From NCBI GenBank assembly GCA_007844125.1, contig CM017559.1, positions 35,083,260 through 35,147,259 of the forward strand: a stretch of DNA of 64,000 nucleotides, written 5' to 3'. Under the pieces are notes generated by a model. That model saw nothing but the letters and a program-made list of their open reading frames with translations, was not told the DNA's origin and made no database searches. Positions 35,301 through 47,225 of the stretch are shown one piece after another; the stretch's first letter is position 1, and every line of letters starts with the position of its first letter. The position numbers and the translations under genes are program-made. Origin of the DNA: Sinonovacula constricta. Taxonomy: Eukaryota; Mollusca; Bivalvia; Cardiida; Solecurtidae.

Positions 35301-37912
35301 TACCCGTACTACCCTACCCTACTACCCTACCCTACTACCCTACCCTTCTACCCTACCGTTTCCACCATACCCTACCATACCCTACCCTACTACCCTACCT
35401 TAATACCCTACCGTATCCTACCCTACCCTACCCTACCACCCTACCCTACCCTACTAACCCTTCGTATCCTACCCTAGACCCTACCTTCACCATAACCTAC
35501 CGTATCCTACCCTAACCCTACCCTACCTACTACCTAACCCTACTACCCTACCCTATCCTACTACCCTACCCTACCCTACCCCTACTACCCTACTATCCAC
35601 TACGCTACCCTACTACCCTACCCTACTACCCTACCCTACTACCCTACCCTACCCTACCCTACTACCCTACTATCCAACTACCATACCCTACTACCCTACC
35701 CTACTACCCTACCCTACTACCCTACCGTTTCCACCCTACCCTACCATACCCTACCCTACTACCCTACCTTAATACCCTACCGTATCCTACCCTACCCTAC
35801 CCTACCACCCTACCCTACCCTACTACCCTATCGTATCCTACCCTACCATACCTTACCATAACCTACCGTATCCTACCCTACCCTACCCTACCACCCTACC
35901 CTACCCTACTACCCTACCCTATCCTACTACCCTACCCTACCCTACCCTACTACCCTACTATCCAACTACGCTACCCTACTACCCTACCCTACTACCCTAC
36001 CCTACTACCCTACCCTACCCTACCCTACTACCCTACTATCCAACTACCATACCCTACTACCTTACCCTGCTACCCTACCCTATCCTTCTACCACCCTACC
36101 CTACCCTACCCTACCCTACCTACCCTACCCTACCCTACCCTACCCTACCCTACCCTACCCTACCCTACCCTACCCTACTACCCTACTATCAAACTACAAT
36201 ACCCTACTACCTTACCCTGCTACCCTACCCTATCCTACTACCCTATCCTACCCTACTCTACCCTTCCCTACTACCCTACCGTATCCTACCTTACCCAATT
36301 ACCCTACCCTACTACCCTACCGTATCCTATCCTACCCTATTACCCTACCCTACCCTACTACCCCACCATACACTACCCTACCCTACTCTACTCTACGCTT
36401 CTCTACCCTACTCTGCTCTACCCTACCCTACTACCCTACCCTATTACCCTACCCTACTACCCTACCCTACTACCCTATCCTACCCTACCCAACCCTATTC
36501 TACCCTACTCTACCCTACTCTACACTACCCTACCCTACTACCCTACCCTACCCTACCCTACTACACTACCCTACCCTACTACTCTACCCTACCCTACTAC
36601 ACTACCCTACTACACTTCCCTATCCTACTACACTGCCCTACCCTACCCTACTACCCTACCCTACTACACTACCCTACACTACCCTACACTACTACACTAC
36701 CCTACACTACACTACCCTACTACACTACTCTACCCTACCCTACTACACTACCCTACCCTACCCTACTACCCTACCCTACTACACTACACTACCCTACCCT
36801 ACTACTACCTTACTACCCTACCCTACCTACAACACTACCCTACCCTACACTACCCTACCCTACTACACTACCCTACCCTACTACACTACCCTACCCTACT
36901 ACACTACCCTACCCTACTACACTACCCTACCCTACCCTACCCTAACCTACCCTACACCCTACCCTACTCTACTACCCTACCCTACTACCCTACGCTACCC
37001 TACTACGCTACCCTATCCTACTACACTACCCTACCCTACTACCCTACCCTACTACACTACCATACCCTACTACCCTTCCCTACTACACTACCCTACCCTA
37101 CTACACTACCCTACACTACCCTACCCTACTACACTACCCTAACCTACCCTACTACCCTACCCTTCCCTACTACACTACCCTACCCTACCCTACTACCCTA
37201 CCCTACTACACTACCCTACACTACCCTACTACCCTACCCTACTACCCTACCCTACTCTACCCTACCCTACCCTACTCTACTCTACTCTATTCTACTACAC
37301 TACCCTACCCAACTACCCTACCCTACTACACTACCCTACCCTACTACCCTAACCTACCCTACTACACTACCCTATCATACCTTACTACCCTTCCCTACCC
37401 TACCCTACCTTACTACCCTACCCTACCCTACCCTACCCCACTCTACTCTACCCTACTCTTCCCTACCATACTCTACTCTACTTTACCCTACTTTTCTCTA
37501 CCCTACCTTACTACCCTACCCTACTACCCTACCCTACCCTACTGCCTTACTATACAACCCTACCCTACCCTACTACCCTACCCTACTACCCTAACCTACC
37601 CTACTGCCTTACTATACAACCCTACCATACTACCTTACCCAACCATCCTACCCAACTCTAACATTACCATATCCTACCCTTCTACCCTACCCTACCCTAA
37701 AATACCATATCCTACTTTACTCGACTCTACTACCATGCCATACCCTACAGTACCCTACCCTACTGCCCTACCCTACCCTACCCTACCCTACCCTACTACC
37801 TTACCGTACCCTAACCTAATAACCTACCCTACTATACCTACGCTACTCATACCATATCATACACTACCACCATAACACTACACTACTACTCTACCTATCC
37901 TACCCTACTACA
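32361..37912. repeat. CCCTA-based satellite, 5.5 kb, almost G-free on plus
   Basis: The block starts with CCCTA units, passes through CATAC, CATGC and CGTAC pentamers (about 32420-32680), then consists of CCCTA mixed with CTACTA and CTACACTA insertions, making 8-, 13- and 18-bp periods. It is one A short of the animal telomere unit CCCTAA. The minus strand is a continuous series of GGG runs two bases apart, highly favourable for G-quadruplexes. Longer duplications are visible: 33185-33400 resembles 34870-35100, and CTACTATCCAACTAC blocks recur at about 355-bp spacing near 35590-36040. ORFs reading Tyr-Pro-Thr-Leu-Leu are artefacts. The right end decays from about 37600. Confidence 0.97.
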
Positions 37913-38597
37913 GAAACTTCTGTTCATTAGCGGTTTTATGCTTGATTGCTCTGTTATGGGGGCTATAGGAAACTAGTGTTTAAAGGTGTTAACCCTCTCT
38001 ATGGTCATATAATTCAGTTGTCAAACATGATACAACTAACACTTAGTCAATAAAGTCTCTAAAAGCTATATATTGAAATATCCACGCAGACGATAATATT
38101 GTACACGCAAGATAATTACATGACATGTTTGTATCGTTAACCACTGATAACAGGTAACCGTATTTGTAACCCATTTGAATATATAATACAATTGCATTCA
38201 TTTCAATTTGCAAAACCATTAACAGGCCATATGGCAAAATTAGTTCAAGCAATTAAATCAATCGATAACTTACGCAACTCTCGCTATCTCGTATTTTTCT
38301 TCATTAATGTGGTTTGAATTACGCAAAACTATTTTTAATCTCCAGTATCTTAATCGCTCATGTCGTAAAACAACACATCCGGCAATAAAATACCTGGTTA
38401 ATGTCTTTCCTAATTTATTTAGAACATTACCTCTTAACCCTACCTTTCCCATGTGATTTCAAATGAATCGTCGAAGATTCTTGCGCTTTCCTGTTGTGTG
38501 TATTATATTACCCTTTATATATATATATTTATTTAGTTCGCATATATATCATTAATATGTCAAAAATAAATTGATGCTACAACAATTTCCACTTCCC
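37913..38597. other. Non-coding stretch right of the satellite
   Basis: Composition returns abruptly to AT-rich. The words ATCCGGCAATAAAATACC...TGTCTTTCCTAATTTA near 38375-38430 resemble 15640-15690, suggesting another old dispersed repeat. No gene was seen. Confidence 0.4.
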
Positions 38598-39085
38598 TAG
38601 TCATTTTCTTTCTTGTTTTTGAGTAAAAAAACAATACCACATAAAATCAACAATTTTGTGCAGTTCTTCTAATAACAAAAATATTTCTCTTTCTTCTAAA
38701 TTCTATGTAGAAAATATTTCTCACTGACGTCACAATTTTCGTCAACACATATCAAAGAAAATGTCAGCGCTTGTTCATTTTTTATTCAAATAGATCCACT
38801 TTCTTTTCATTGCTTGCATTTGAGAAATCCCTAAGGAAGTGCGAGGTCAGAGCTCTGTAAAACCGGTTTAAGCAACCCAGTCGGTCCTTTTGGCCGACTG
38901 ACTGTTTCAAGGTGGTTGTAGTGTATGCTCTTTGTGTTTAATGACAGATTTTTTCTTACTTTTAGACTTGGCATGCATGTGAATACCTATCCTGTGCATT
39001 ATCAGGGTTTGGTATATGTTTGCAATGCTTATAGGACTTTGTCATTTATGGTAATTTACAAGAAAATGTTATTTCTTCTGTCCAT
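38598..39085 (+). repeat. Hairpin-core element, subfamily 2, copy E
   Basis: It matches 54615-55090 over nearly its whole length. Shared words are CTGACGTCACA near 38721, CATATCAAAGAAA, GTCAGCGCTTG, TTCTTTTCATTGCTTGCA, AAGTGCGAGGT and CCGGTTTAAGCA, then the hairpin core CAGTCGG...CCGACTG (38877-38900), GCATGTGAATACCT, and a right end like ATAGGACTTTGTCAT. The core is shared with the 330-bp copies; the left half differs. Confidence 0.7.
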
Positions 39086-39356
39086 GACATACAATGCCAA
39101 CATTCAAGACACATTTTTAATTACAAAATAAAAACAGGATTTCTTATTTTTGGCAAATTAACAAAAAAATAAATCAACAATACACGAGTTAAATGTAATA
39201 AAATGAAATCAAATTGTCAACTATTGCTGTAATATGTAGAAAATACTGTTCACTCGGCATTTCAACATCACATTATTTTACAATAAATATTGCTAAAATC
39301 ATACTTACAATTGGCTCGCCATTTCTACATGCACTAGAATTTAGACAATTTTTTTA

Positions 39357-39522
39357 GGAGACGAGGTCATCATTTATTGATCTCTAAGGGCCCGTACACA
39401 TGATATGTTTTATCAACATATGCTGTGACTGACAAGTGCCTCCCCTTTTTACGACTTTGGTATGTCGGGGCCTCCCGTACCTTGAGCCGACTCTCCGATT
39501 GCGCTACCAGGTCCTGTCTCCT
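39357..39522 (-). repeat. tRNA-like SINE head (family 2), partial
   Basis: The minus strand reads GACCTGGTAGCGCAATCGG (box A) and then GGTACGGGAGGCCCCGACATACCAAAGTCG, as in the family-2 copies near 39876 and 43912. Short inverted words AGGAGAC/GTCTCCT lie at both ends. Confidence 0.5.
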
Positions 39523-39875
39523 ACTAGAAAGCAATTCAATTAGACTTATATGCAAATGGCCAAATGCCTGACATAGCAATTGAAGCATATCTTACATGTA
39601 TAATGCTGTGTAACTATATATATTTTTTTGCTAAGGGCACACGTAATAAACATAATTAGTACTTAAGACATCGAAATATTGGTGGTCATTATGTTACCCT
39701 GTGTTACCTTACATGTGCATGTTATATATGGTATGTTCAGTATATAACCTCATAAATGCGTTTAGCATAAACTCTAAAGCGAAATCAGGTACGGGAGATA
39801 TCTTTATATCCACTTGCTTATTATGTGGTCACGTATGATCTTTGATAATGTTTTAACCTTATATAACATAAAAAA

Positions 39876-40148
39876 GGGGCCGGACTTGGTAGCGCAATCG
39901 GTAGAATGTCGTCTTCAGGTACGGGAGGCCCTGAGTTCGAAGTCGTAAAAATGGTAGTGGTATAACTCCCTTGCTAACGCTCAAGCAAATATAAGAGTAG
40001 TTCCACGACTGGTTTGCTCGGTGTCAAAATAATGTGACTGCGTGTGGTTTCATGCCAGGTGTTCACTATATCTGCTTCTAGTGGACACCGTCTCCAGATA
40101 ACTGAAATACTGTTGGTAGGAAGACGATAAAGCCAACAAGCAGACATG
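39876..40148 (+). repeat. tRNA-derived SINE (family 2)
   Basis: The head has box A TAGCGCAATCGG and a box B-like GAGTTCGAAGTC. The body shares CTCCCTTGCTAACGCTCAAGC, TAGTTCCACGACTGGTTTG, GTGTTCACT and GTGGACACCGTCTCCAGATA with the copy near 43912. Confidence 0.65.
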
Positions 40149-42754
40149 AAGCGAAATGCCAGCCAATGTAATAGCAGGCAAAGATGGAACCTGTTTTATT
40201 GATACGAATATCAGAGTCGTAGCTAGGCATGATATGATGTGTACGTAGGGCCGCTAGGGTGGTCCAGGGGCATGCTTCTACGGAAACTCTAGGTCGTATA
40301 TGGTGGCTTCTGGGGAGGTTTCGGTATCAAGATTTAACTAGATTTCAAGTAAAATATAATGTATAATAGTCCTGGAGATGGAATTATCTGAGAAGTTCTG
40401 AAAATTAGAACTGCTGTAATTTTTTTGTTATCTGCTGGTGTTATTTAAGTGTTTTATCCTGTATTGTAATTTTAGTGTTTTATCCTCTGGTGGTCATTTA
40501 AGTGTTTTATTCGCTGCCGTTTTATTTCGTTGGGACTCTTTGATATGTGGGTACAAATAACTATTGATTTCGTTCTTCGAGCATTGTTTATGAAAACAGT
40601 GATACCCTGTATTTATCTTCAGAAAAACAACATCAGGGACGAGAACTTCGTCATCGATTTCATGTCAAGGGTAAAATTTCTTGTTTGTTTTGTAGCATTT
40701 GTAGCAACGGTCCTTTTGTTTCGACTTCTAAATAAACGTCAAAACAGATATTTCATTTGAACATTAAATTGCTGTTAAAAGTGAACATGCAAGCATTGCG
40801 TTTGATCTCGTTTTAAAGCTGTGATTATATTTCATTGTCTACAATCATGTATTTTTGTTAAACGAAAGCAAACGCGGTTTTTATTGTTTGTGTCTTAATT
40901 TAAGTTGCATAAAATGCAACTGAAGATTTATTCACGTCATAGAAAATGTTAAATTTGGAAATCAGTTGCATGCTTTGTTGTGTCAGCAGTGATTTATTAT
41001 CGTTTGGTGAAATATTTACATACATGGGAAATAAATTACATGATTTTGAGTGTTATCTCTTGCAGGAAAAGAATTTACCAATGACTATTTGGTTACATGT
41101 AACAAATAGCTTGTCTCATACTTAAACTGCACAATTTTATATTGCCTCTGCTTAAGGCATAAGGTAGACAAAATATTTATAAAATCAAGCTAAACCGGCT
41201 GCAGAGACCTATACTTGCATTTGTACAAGACGATGACTATCCTGGCAACTAAACACCCCCTTACACTATCAATTCATTACATAAATATGTCTGAGTAACG
41301 AACCGTAACTCCTATGGGAACTATATTGCTACTCTGCTTTCTTTTTTGCTGTCTGCTACTTCTTGAGCTGCATTGTTAACATCGGCATACTCGGTTTCTT
41401 TTCTTTTAACAAAACAGCTGCGAATTAATGCTTGCTACCGTTTTATATAACTTCACGCTACATACTTAAAAACGGAATACTCTGTTCTTTTTCCTGAAAA
41501 AGGTCTCACAGAAAAGCTGCGATTTCTTGTTATTGCCTGCTACATTATCGTCTTCATGAACTGCATTACAGGTTAGACGACACTAAATAAGTTTGTTCTA
41601 TATTCTATAGTGAATCGCGAAAAGATGGAAACAAATTGCACCATGACCAAGTTATGATGGACCCCCATAACCATATATAGGTGAAATGAGCTATTTATCG
41701 TCCATCAGAAAGACCCAGAAATAAGGCAACTTTTGCAACTTGTAAGAAGGTTCAGCTTCATAGACTGCGCATACCGCCAAATTGTCAGTCGGTAACCGCC
41801 AAATTTTAATGAAATATGTACTTTCTTTAAAAGTGGTCCAGTCCATTATTGTGCATAGGGGTTAAAGACTTTTGCTTTCTTTAAATTCTACATAGTTTCA
41901 GCTTCCTTTTGATACCAAAAGGTTCAGATTACCTTCAAACTAGGAAATTTAATGCCAAAACATAGCAACAGACTGTTACTAAAGAGAAAAAGTCCATGTC
42001 ACACATTCTACTTCCGGTCGGTATTTAGTGGAACCACCACTTCATTAGTGATCCCGCTCTAAAAATGTCTGCTTTGTTTTGTACTTTGTTATGTTGAAGC
42101 AAACTTAAGTGAAATTATGCTATGGAAGTAACAGTAACAGCAATGTATACAACTGGCTTTGCTTGGTAGTATTGCCATTTTTTCAAGTTCAATTATTCAA
42201 GTATTTTTGTAAAGTTTAGATAAAACATGTAGCTCTTGTAATTTATCTTCGACCTTCATGTTTGTGTTGTAATATCGTTTTTTAATAAGAGACTGTTGTT
42301 TTATGTAGGAAACACTTCTCTTGACTTGCGAGTTACATTTATACGCTACATTATAACACCGATTGTGAGTTTGAGGCTACATGTATAACGTTTATGTCAG
42401 ACACCTTATATTGTACTATTGTTTTTTTTTTAATTCATAACAGGACTGAGAAGTACATCATTTAGTCTCAATAGAATGTTGAGCCTGTGCGTGCGAGCTA
42501 GAATATATATTTACAGTCGTTGTTCTACGTAAGACGCACTTTGTTTTCATCTTCCATTGAAGGTGATTTTGACATGTATGTAATAATGCTAAGTACGTAT
42601 GTGAACATAATCAATCTTATTATGTTGTTTATCCTATCCAGCAAGTACCTCGTTTATCTTTACTAAATAGCCAATATGGCATAAATTTTGACAGAAAGTG
42701 TAATTTTATCGTATCTTACTTGATAGTTAAGTCTGGGGTAACCATTACAATATA
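40149..42754. other. Non-coding stretch with a small triplicated word
   Basis: ATTTAAGTGTTTTATCCTCTGGTGG-like units of about 27 bp occur three times at 40440-40520. An ORF at 40530-40760 contains a hydrophobic stretch but no family signature. No gene is supported elsewhere in the stretch. Confidence 0.45.
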
Positions 42755-43007
42755 GGAGCGCCTGTGGCGTAATGGTAGAGTCGCTGATTCGTATCTCCTC
42801 TGACTGCTTAGCCTCTCACCAAGTGGGTTCGAGTCCCGTTCAGGGTGAAGAACTTAATGTTGGAAGGTCTTCCAGCTGACTTCTGTGCACCGGTATTTCT
42901 ACCCAGACATTATTCTGGGGTCTTCCCCCGCCATGAAATAGGAAGTTGCTATAATTATCATAACTGGTCATTGCAATGTATTTAAATAAAGACAACAAAA
43001 AACAAAC
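42755..43007 (+). repeat. tRNA-derived SINE (family 1)
   Basis: Full-length copy: box A (TGGCGTAATGGTAGAG), ACTGCTTAGCCTCTCACC, box B (GGGTTCGAGTCCC), GGAAGGTCTTCCAGCTGAC, ACCCAGACATT, GTCTTCCCCCGCC, TAACTGGTCATTGCAATGTA, then an A-rich tail (GACAACAAAAAACAAAC). Confidence 0.88.
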
Positions 43008-43911
43008 AATATATTACTTTTCTTGCACACTCCCGCTTTGGGCATTGCATTAATTATAAGTTTATGCTTAAACAATGTGCTCCTACAGACAAAAGTAAGT
43101 TAAGTGTCGTCAAATAGAGAAAATGTTTAAAAGCAACTCACACGTACATTAAGGAAGTTTTACAAAGCAGCAACACCGAGGGACCAGAAATTAAAACAAG
43201 AGATTTTGGACTTAATCCTCATCTTTAGACTTAACTATTAATTCTTCAGGAGTATTTTAGCACCGGATATTATCTGGACTTTCTGGCGATGTTAGTTGAC
43301 AGTTCCCCGTTGTATTTATGAGCATTCAAATCTAACTGAAAACGATTGTATGAATAAGGCATTTATTCTTCTCATCTTAGTATGTCGCCGTCGTTAGGAG
43401 ATTTACCTTATCGACGCTAAAAGTATTGTTGGGAAGATTGGGTCGGTTCTAACAATACATTTTATCTGGCATACTGTTTAAAAGAAACAACAACAACAAC
43501 ATGTGCACCTACCATTGTATAACCATACCATTTTAGTGTTCTGCATATGAACGAATATAAAAATACATCCATAACTTGTGTGATAAGCCCTCGCAAAATG
43601 CAATGCCTGCTATTCAGGAGCACACCACTATTATTTCAGCTTATTAACCTCAAGTCAAATCATTGAACAGCATATGAACAGCCTAGCATAAATATTCGAT
43701 TTGTAAATAAATTTGACAAAATGTTTTGAAGAGTGAAAACACATAGCAAGGTATATGCACAAGTGTAATGAGTAAACATTTGTAAAGTCTGATTATGTTT
43801 GCATAAAAAAGGTGTCAGTCTTCGTGTTTCACTGCTGACCTTTACCTTACTTATTAAACGTTGTCAATATTACTTTCACAGTCGTCAGTGCTATAGAATT
43901 TAAGTTTGTCA
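43008..43911. other. Non-coding stretch
   Basis: No gene or repeat was supported. Confidence 0.5.
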
Positions 43912-44196
43912 CTAGCGGACCTGGAAGAGCATTTGACAGGGCGTCGTCTCCAGGTACGGCAGTACCCGGGTTTAAACCTGGATAGCAACATACCAAAGTC
44001 GCGTCGTTTCTGTGGAAACTCCTTAGCTAACGCTCATGCAAGTAGAAGGATAGTTCATAACTTGGTTGGCTTGATTTTCATGATGTTGTGGCACCGTGTT
44101 CGGTGTTCAATTCATTTATAGGCAGCGCCATTTCTACTTTAGGCGGACGCCCGTCTCCGGGTAACTGAAAAATTATCCCGACGAGGAACTTTAATC
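43912..44196 (+). repeat. tRNA-derived SINE (family 2)
   Basis: The head ends in CTCCAGGTACGGCAGTACCC and box B-like GGGTTTAAACCTGG. The body includes CTCCTTAGCTAACGCTCATG, TAGTTCATAACTTGGTTGG, GTGTTCGGTGTTCA and GGACGCCCGTCTCCGGGTAA. The ORF at 43906-44121 is a by-product. Confidence 0.65.
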
Positions 44197-45008
44197 ATTT
44201 ATTTAACATCTGTTAATTAATACTGGTCAAGGAGTCTTCCCAGACAATTTGTTAATTTAAAAGTACACGTTTGCTTAATTAAATCAGGCCCAAGACTAAT
44301 TTGTTTGCAATAAAATCAATGTGTTTTTGTATTAGGAAAAATGTTACCGCACATTGCAATAATATCTCTAAAATAAAAGTACACATGCTAAATTGTTCCA
44401 TTTAGAAAAAAATTACTTTCAATCGTCGTTTTTGTTAATTGTTAACTCAATCAAATTATGGCCGCTAATGAAAAGCCTAAAATATCATAAAAAATCGGAC
44501 ATTCGGATTGAGCGAAATATGAGATAGACACACAGTAATTGCTTTCTTCCAGTATTTTTTTCTACATGTAATTAAACGAGTTCCAGATGATTTTCTTTCT
44601 TTTAAATTCATAGAAAGAATGCCGTCTTAAAAACAATTACATTCTGGCCACGTAAGTCTATGGTTCGTCTCTTTAGCTTCGTATATGCATAAGAATTTAT
44701 GTCTACATGTATATGCGAAAATATATAAATAGGAAACGGTAAGCCTATATGTGAAAATAATATATACATAGAAAATCATGTTGTAATCATGTAAGTAAAC
44801 GCATTCATTTAAACCTAAATAAGCTTAAAATGATTTATTTTTATAAATTTCAATACTGATAATTTAAAATATATATTTGACGTTGACAAGTTTCAGGCTT
44901 AATAACATGGTTAGGACCTTAGTTTGTTAGGTACTGCACGTATCGTACTAGCCTAAAGCCATTAAATCTCCAAAAATCAGTGCAATTCATACAGAACAGA
45001 TAAAAGCA
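44197..45008. other. AT-rich non-coding stretch
   Basis: No gene or repeat was supported. Confidence 0.5.
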
Positions 45009-45240
45009 AGAACTCCTCAGCCTCTAACCGCGTGGGATGAGACACTTCATGTGGGGAGGTTTTCCAGCTAACCTACGGTGCGCCTGTGGTTCTACCCATG
45101 CATAAGTCTGGGATATTCCTCCACCAATTATTAGATGCAAGTCGCCAATATGACCATAATTGTGTCCGTTCGATGTAAAAGAACAAAACAACAACAACAA
45201 CAGCAACAACAAGAACAAACAAAAACAAAGGATAAAACAA
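45009..45240 (+). repeat. tRNA-derived SINE (family 1), 5'-truncated
   Basis: It lacks box A and starts within ACTCCTCAGCCTCTAACCGCG. The body follows (GGTTTTCCAGCTAACC, GCGCCTGTGGTTCTACCC, ATTCCTCCACCAAT, GTCCGTTCGATGTAAAAG) and then an A-rich tail with CAA repeats to about 45240. The Leu-rich ORFs on minus read through this tail. Confidence 0.8.
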
Positions 45241-46525
45241 AATAAAAGCAATAGACATTTGATCAAACAACAATGATTTTTTACGCCTTATTAGGCTCGA
45301 CTTTATCCCATTCCAAATAACTCACAAGTGCCTATTAAAACCTGCCAGATATAACAAAGATTACTTTGAATTTTAAATAACATTTATTTAAAATATAAAT
45401 GTAAACTTTGGGCTGATCGAAATGTTTAGTAAAGCTAACAAAGCATGCGCATACAATCAATAGAGCAGCAAACAGTAGAGCACGGGAATACAACAATGTT
45501 TCTCATGTGAAATCTTTTGTAACAATAAATATAGTTAGCACATTCAACAAATAATAGAGTCATTCATTATGTATGCCAGTGTACACCCCATTGTAAGTTT
45601 GACAAAGTCGGTTTTTATGTACCATTCATCGCCTGAAAATTCTTGCATCTAAACCTTAATTTGTCAGATTTATAAATATATACTGTTGTTTAGCTTCGAC
45701 GTCGCGTACAACTAAAAGCGTCTAATACCCGCGAACAAAAGACGAATTGAAAACACGACTTAAGTGCTGGTATCCACACACCGAGGTATAAAACAAGAAG
45801 ATAAAAGCTCATACAAAAAGGAAGATAAATTGTGAGATAAAATATTCTTCTAAAAGCTCCCTGCTAACTGATGTTATGTTAAAGGCAAAATGGTGATTAA
45901 TATAGAAGAAAAGCTCTTTTTTCGGAAAAAAGGACAGGTTTTGTATAAAGGTGAAATCCTCATAGGTGTCATTGTATTATAAGAGATAGATGGCGGATAA
46001 AATCTGGAATTATTCATATTGTCTGACTATTGATCTTCTTAAACACAACATAAGGCCCGAACATGCATGTTAGTTTACAAAAGAACGGAGTGTTAGATAC
46101 ATGTATCTTCTATAGGCAAATAGTCGGATTCCCTTTAGAATAGTGGTTGATTGGATATTTCTCTACCATGATGTTTGGAAGAAGATATAACTAGAAATTG
46201 ATATATACACAAAATCAGCTGACTAGCTGATACGGCTGATCACAGCTCGGATTGTAATCGGCACAAACATCAGATCTTACGGGTGCTGTGATAAAATCAG
46301 TCGTTACTGCCAGTCGATTTTGTGTTTATTATATACCATTTCATTGCAAAACCGCAAAAGAACAAAGCAACATTGATCCGAAGCTTCGTAAGCTTCGATC
46401 GAGCTATTGTTCTACATTTTGGTCGAAAAAAGACGTTAGAACTATGGCAATTGTTGTTGCTATGTGTGAGTAAAAGGTAACTTGATTAACCGATTAACTT
46501 ACTATGAGAATTCTTGCGATTTGTA
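45241..46525. other. Non-coding stretch
   Basis: No gene was recognised. The 61-residue ORF at 46288-46473 lacks any family signature. Confidence 0.45.
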
Positions 46526-46769
46526 AGTATTGTTTGTGAATATTAACCCCGAACTGATGAATACATTACACGGTAGTTGCTGGTTCAATTTCCCGCGCTA
46601 ACCATTTTAACAGCACGAAAATCTCGTGAATAACGAAAAAATCATTTATCACGGCGAAATATTTTCGGCAAGCACATGTTCTTAATTTATTTTACAACTG
46701 ATATTGGAGCGTGTGCAACTACCGTTTAATGTATTCATCAGTTCGGGGTTAATATTCACAAACAATACT
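46526..46769. mobile_element. MITE with 55-bp terminal inverted repeats
   Basis: The left arm 46526-46580 and right arm 46715-46769 are inverted copies with a single mismatch (ACACGG against AAACGG). Each arm begins AGTATTGTTTGTGAATATTA and includes CCCCGAACTGATGAATAC. The 134-bp interior has no coding capacity and includes a weaker inverted pair (CGAAAAT.../...ATTTTCG). Size and structure fit a non-autonomous DNA transposon. A target duplication could not be assigned, and no related copy was noticed elsewhere in the window. Confidence 0.88.
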
Positions 46770-46830
46770 ACTTTATACACAGTTGTACACAGCAGCATCA
46801 TGTTTCAATTACCGACCTGCTTTTATTTCT

Positions 46831-47225
46831 AGGTAAATGATAAAAGGTCCTATCAAAACATGTATTTAAATCTAAACTATCTCTTAACTATATCAAAAGG
46901 CAAACGGAGTAAATGTAAATGTAAATGTGACAAAAACCACAGAGACGGGACAAAACAAATAAAAAGAAAAAAAAACACAGCAGTTACCGCCTTAGAACGG
47001 TCAGTCGGCAAAAGGATTGACTGGGGTTGGTTAAAACTGATTTGTGGAGCGCTCCAACCTCGCATTTCCTGAAGGTTTTTCTATCAAACAAACAGTGTAA
47101 ATAAAAATATCCCGTCAAAGGGATACAACTAACAGCAATCACCTGCATTTGGAGATAAAACTGATACAAAGAACCAATTAGACAAAATAACAAGTAATAA
47201 AATAAACTATCACCATACAATATAT
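46831..47225 (-). repeat. Hairpin-core dispersed element, copy C
   Basis: A minus-strand copy. CTAGGTAAATGATAAAAGGT at the low end matches the right end of the other copies, and GGTCAGTCGGCAAAAGGATT (core), AACCTCGCATTTCCTGAAGG and ACAGTGTAAATAAAAAT match inverted. ORFs on both strands at 46860-47238 arise from it. Confidence 0.7.

Noticed and set aside
32361..37912. True telomere or chromosome end
   Set aside because: The unit is CCCTA, not CCCTAA, and the array is interstitial with unique sequence on both sides.
40530..40760. 76-residue ORF with a hydrophobic helix
   Set aside because: A single hydrophobic stretch in AT-rich DNA is common by chance; there is no conserved motif or gene signal.
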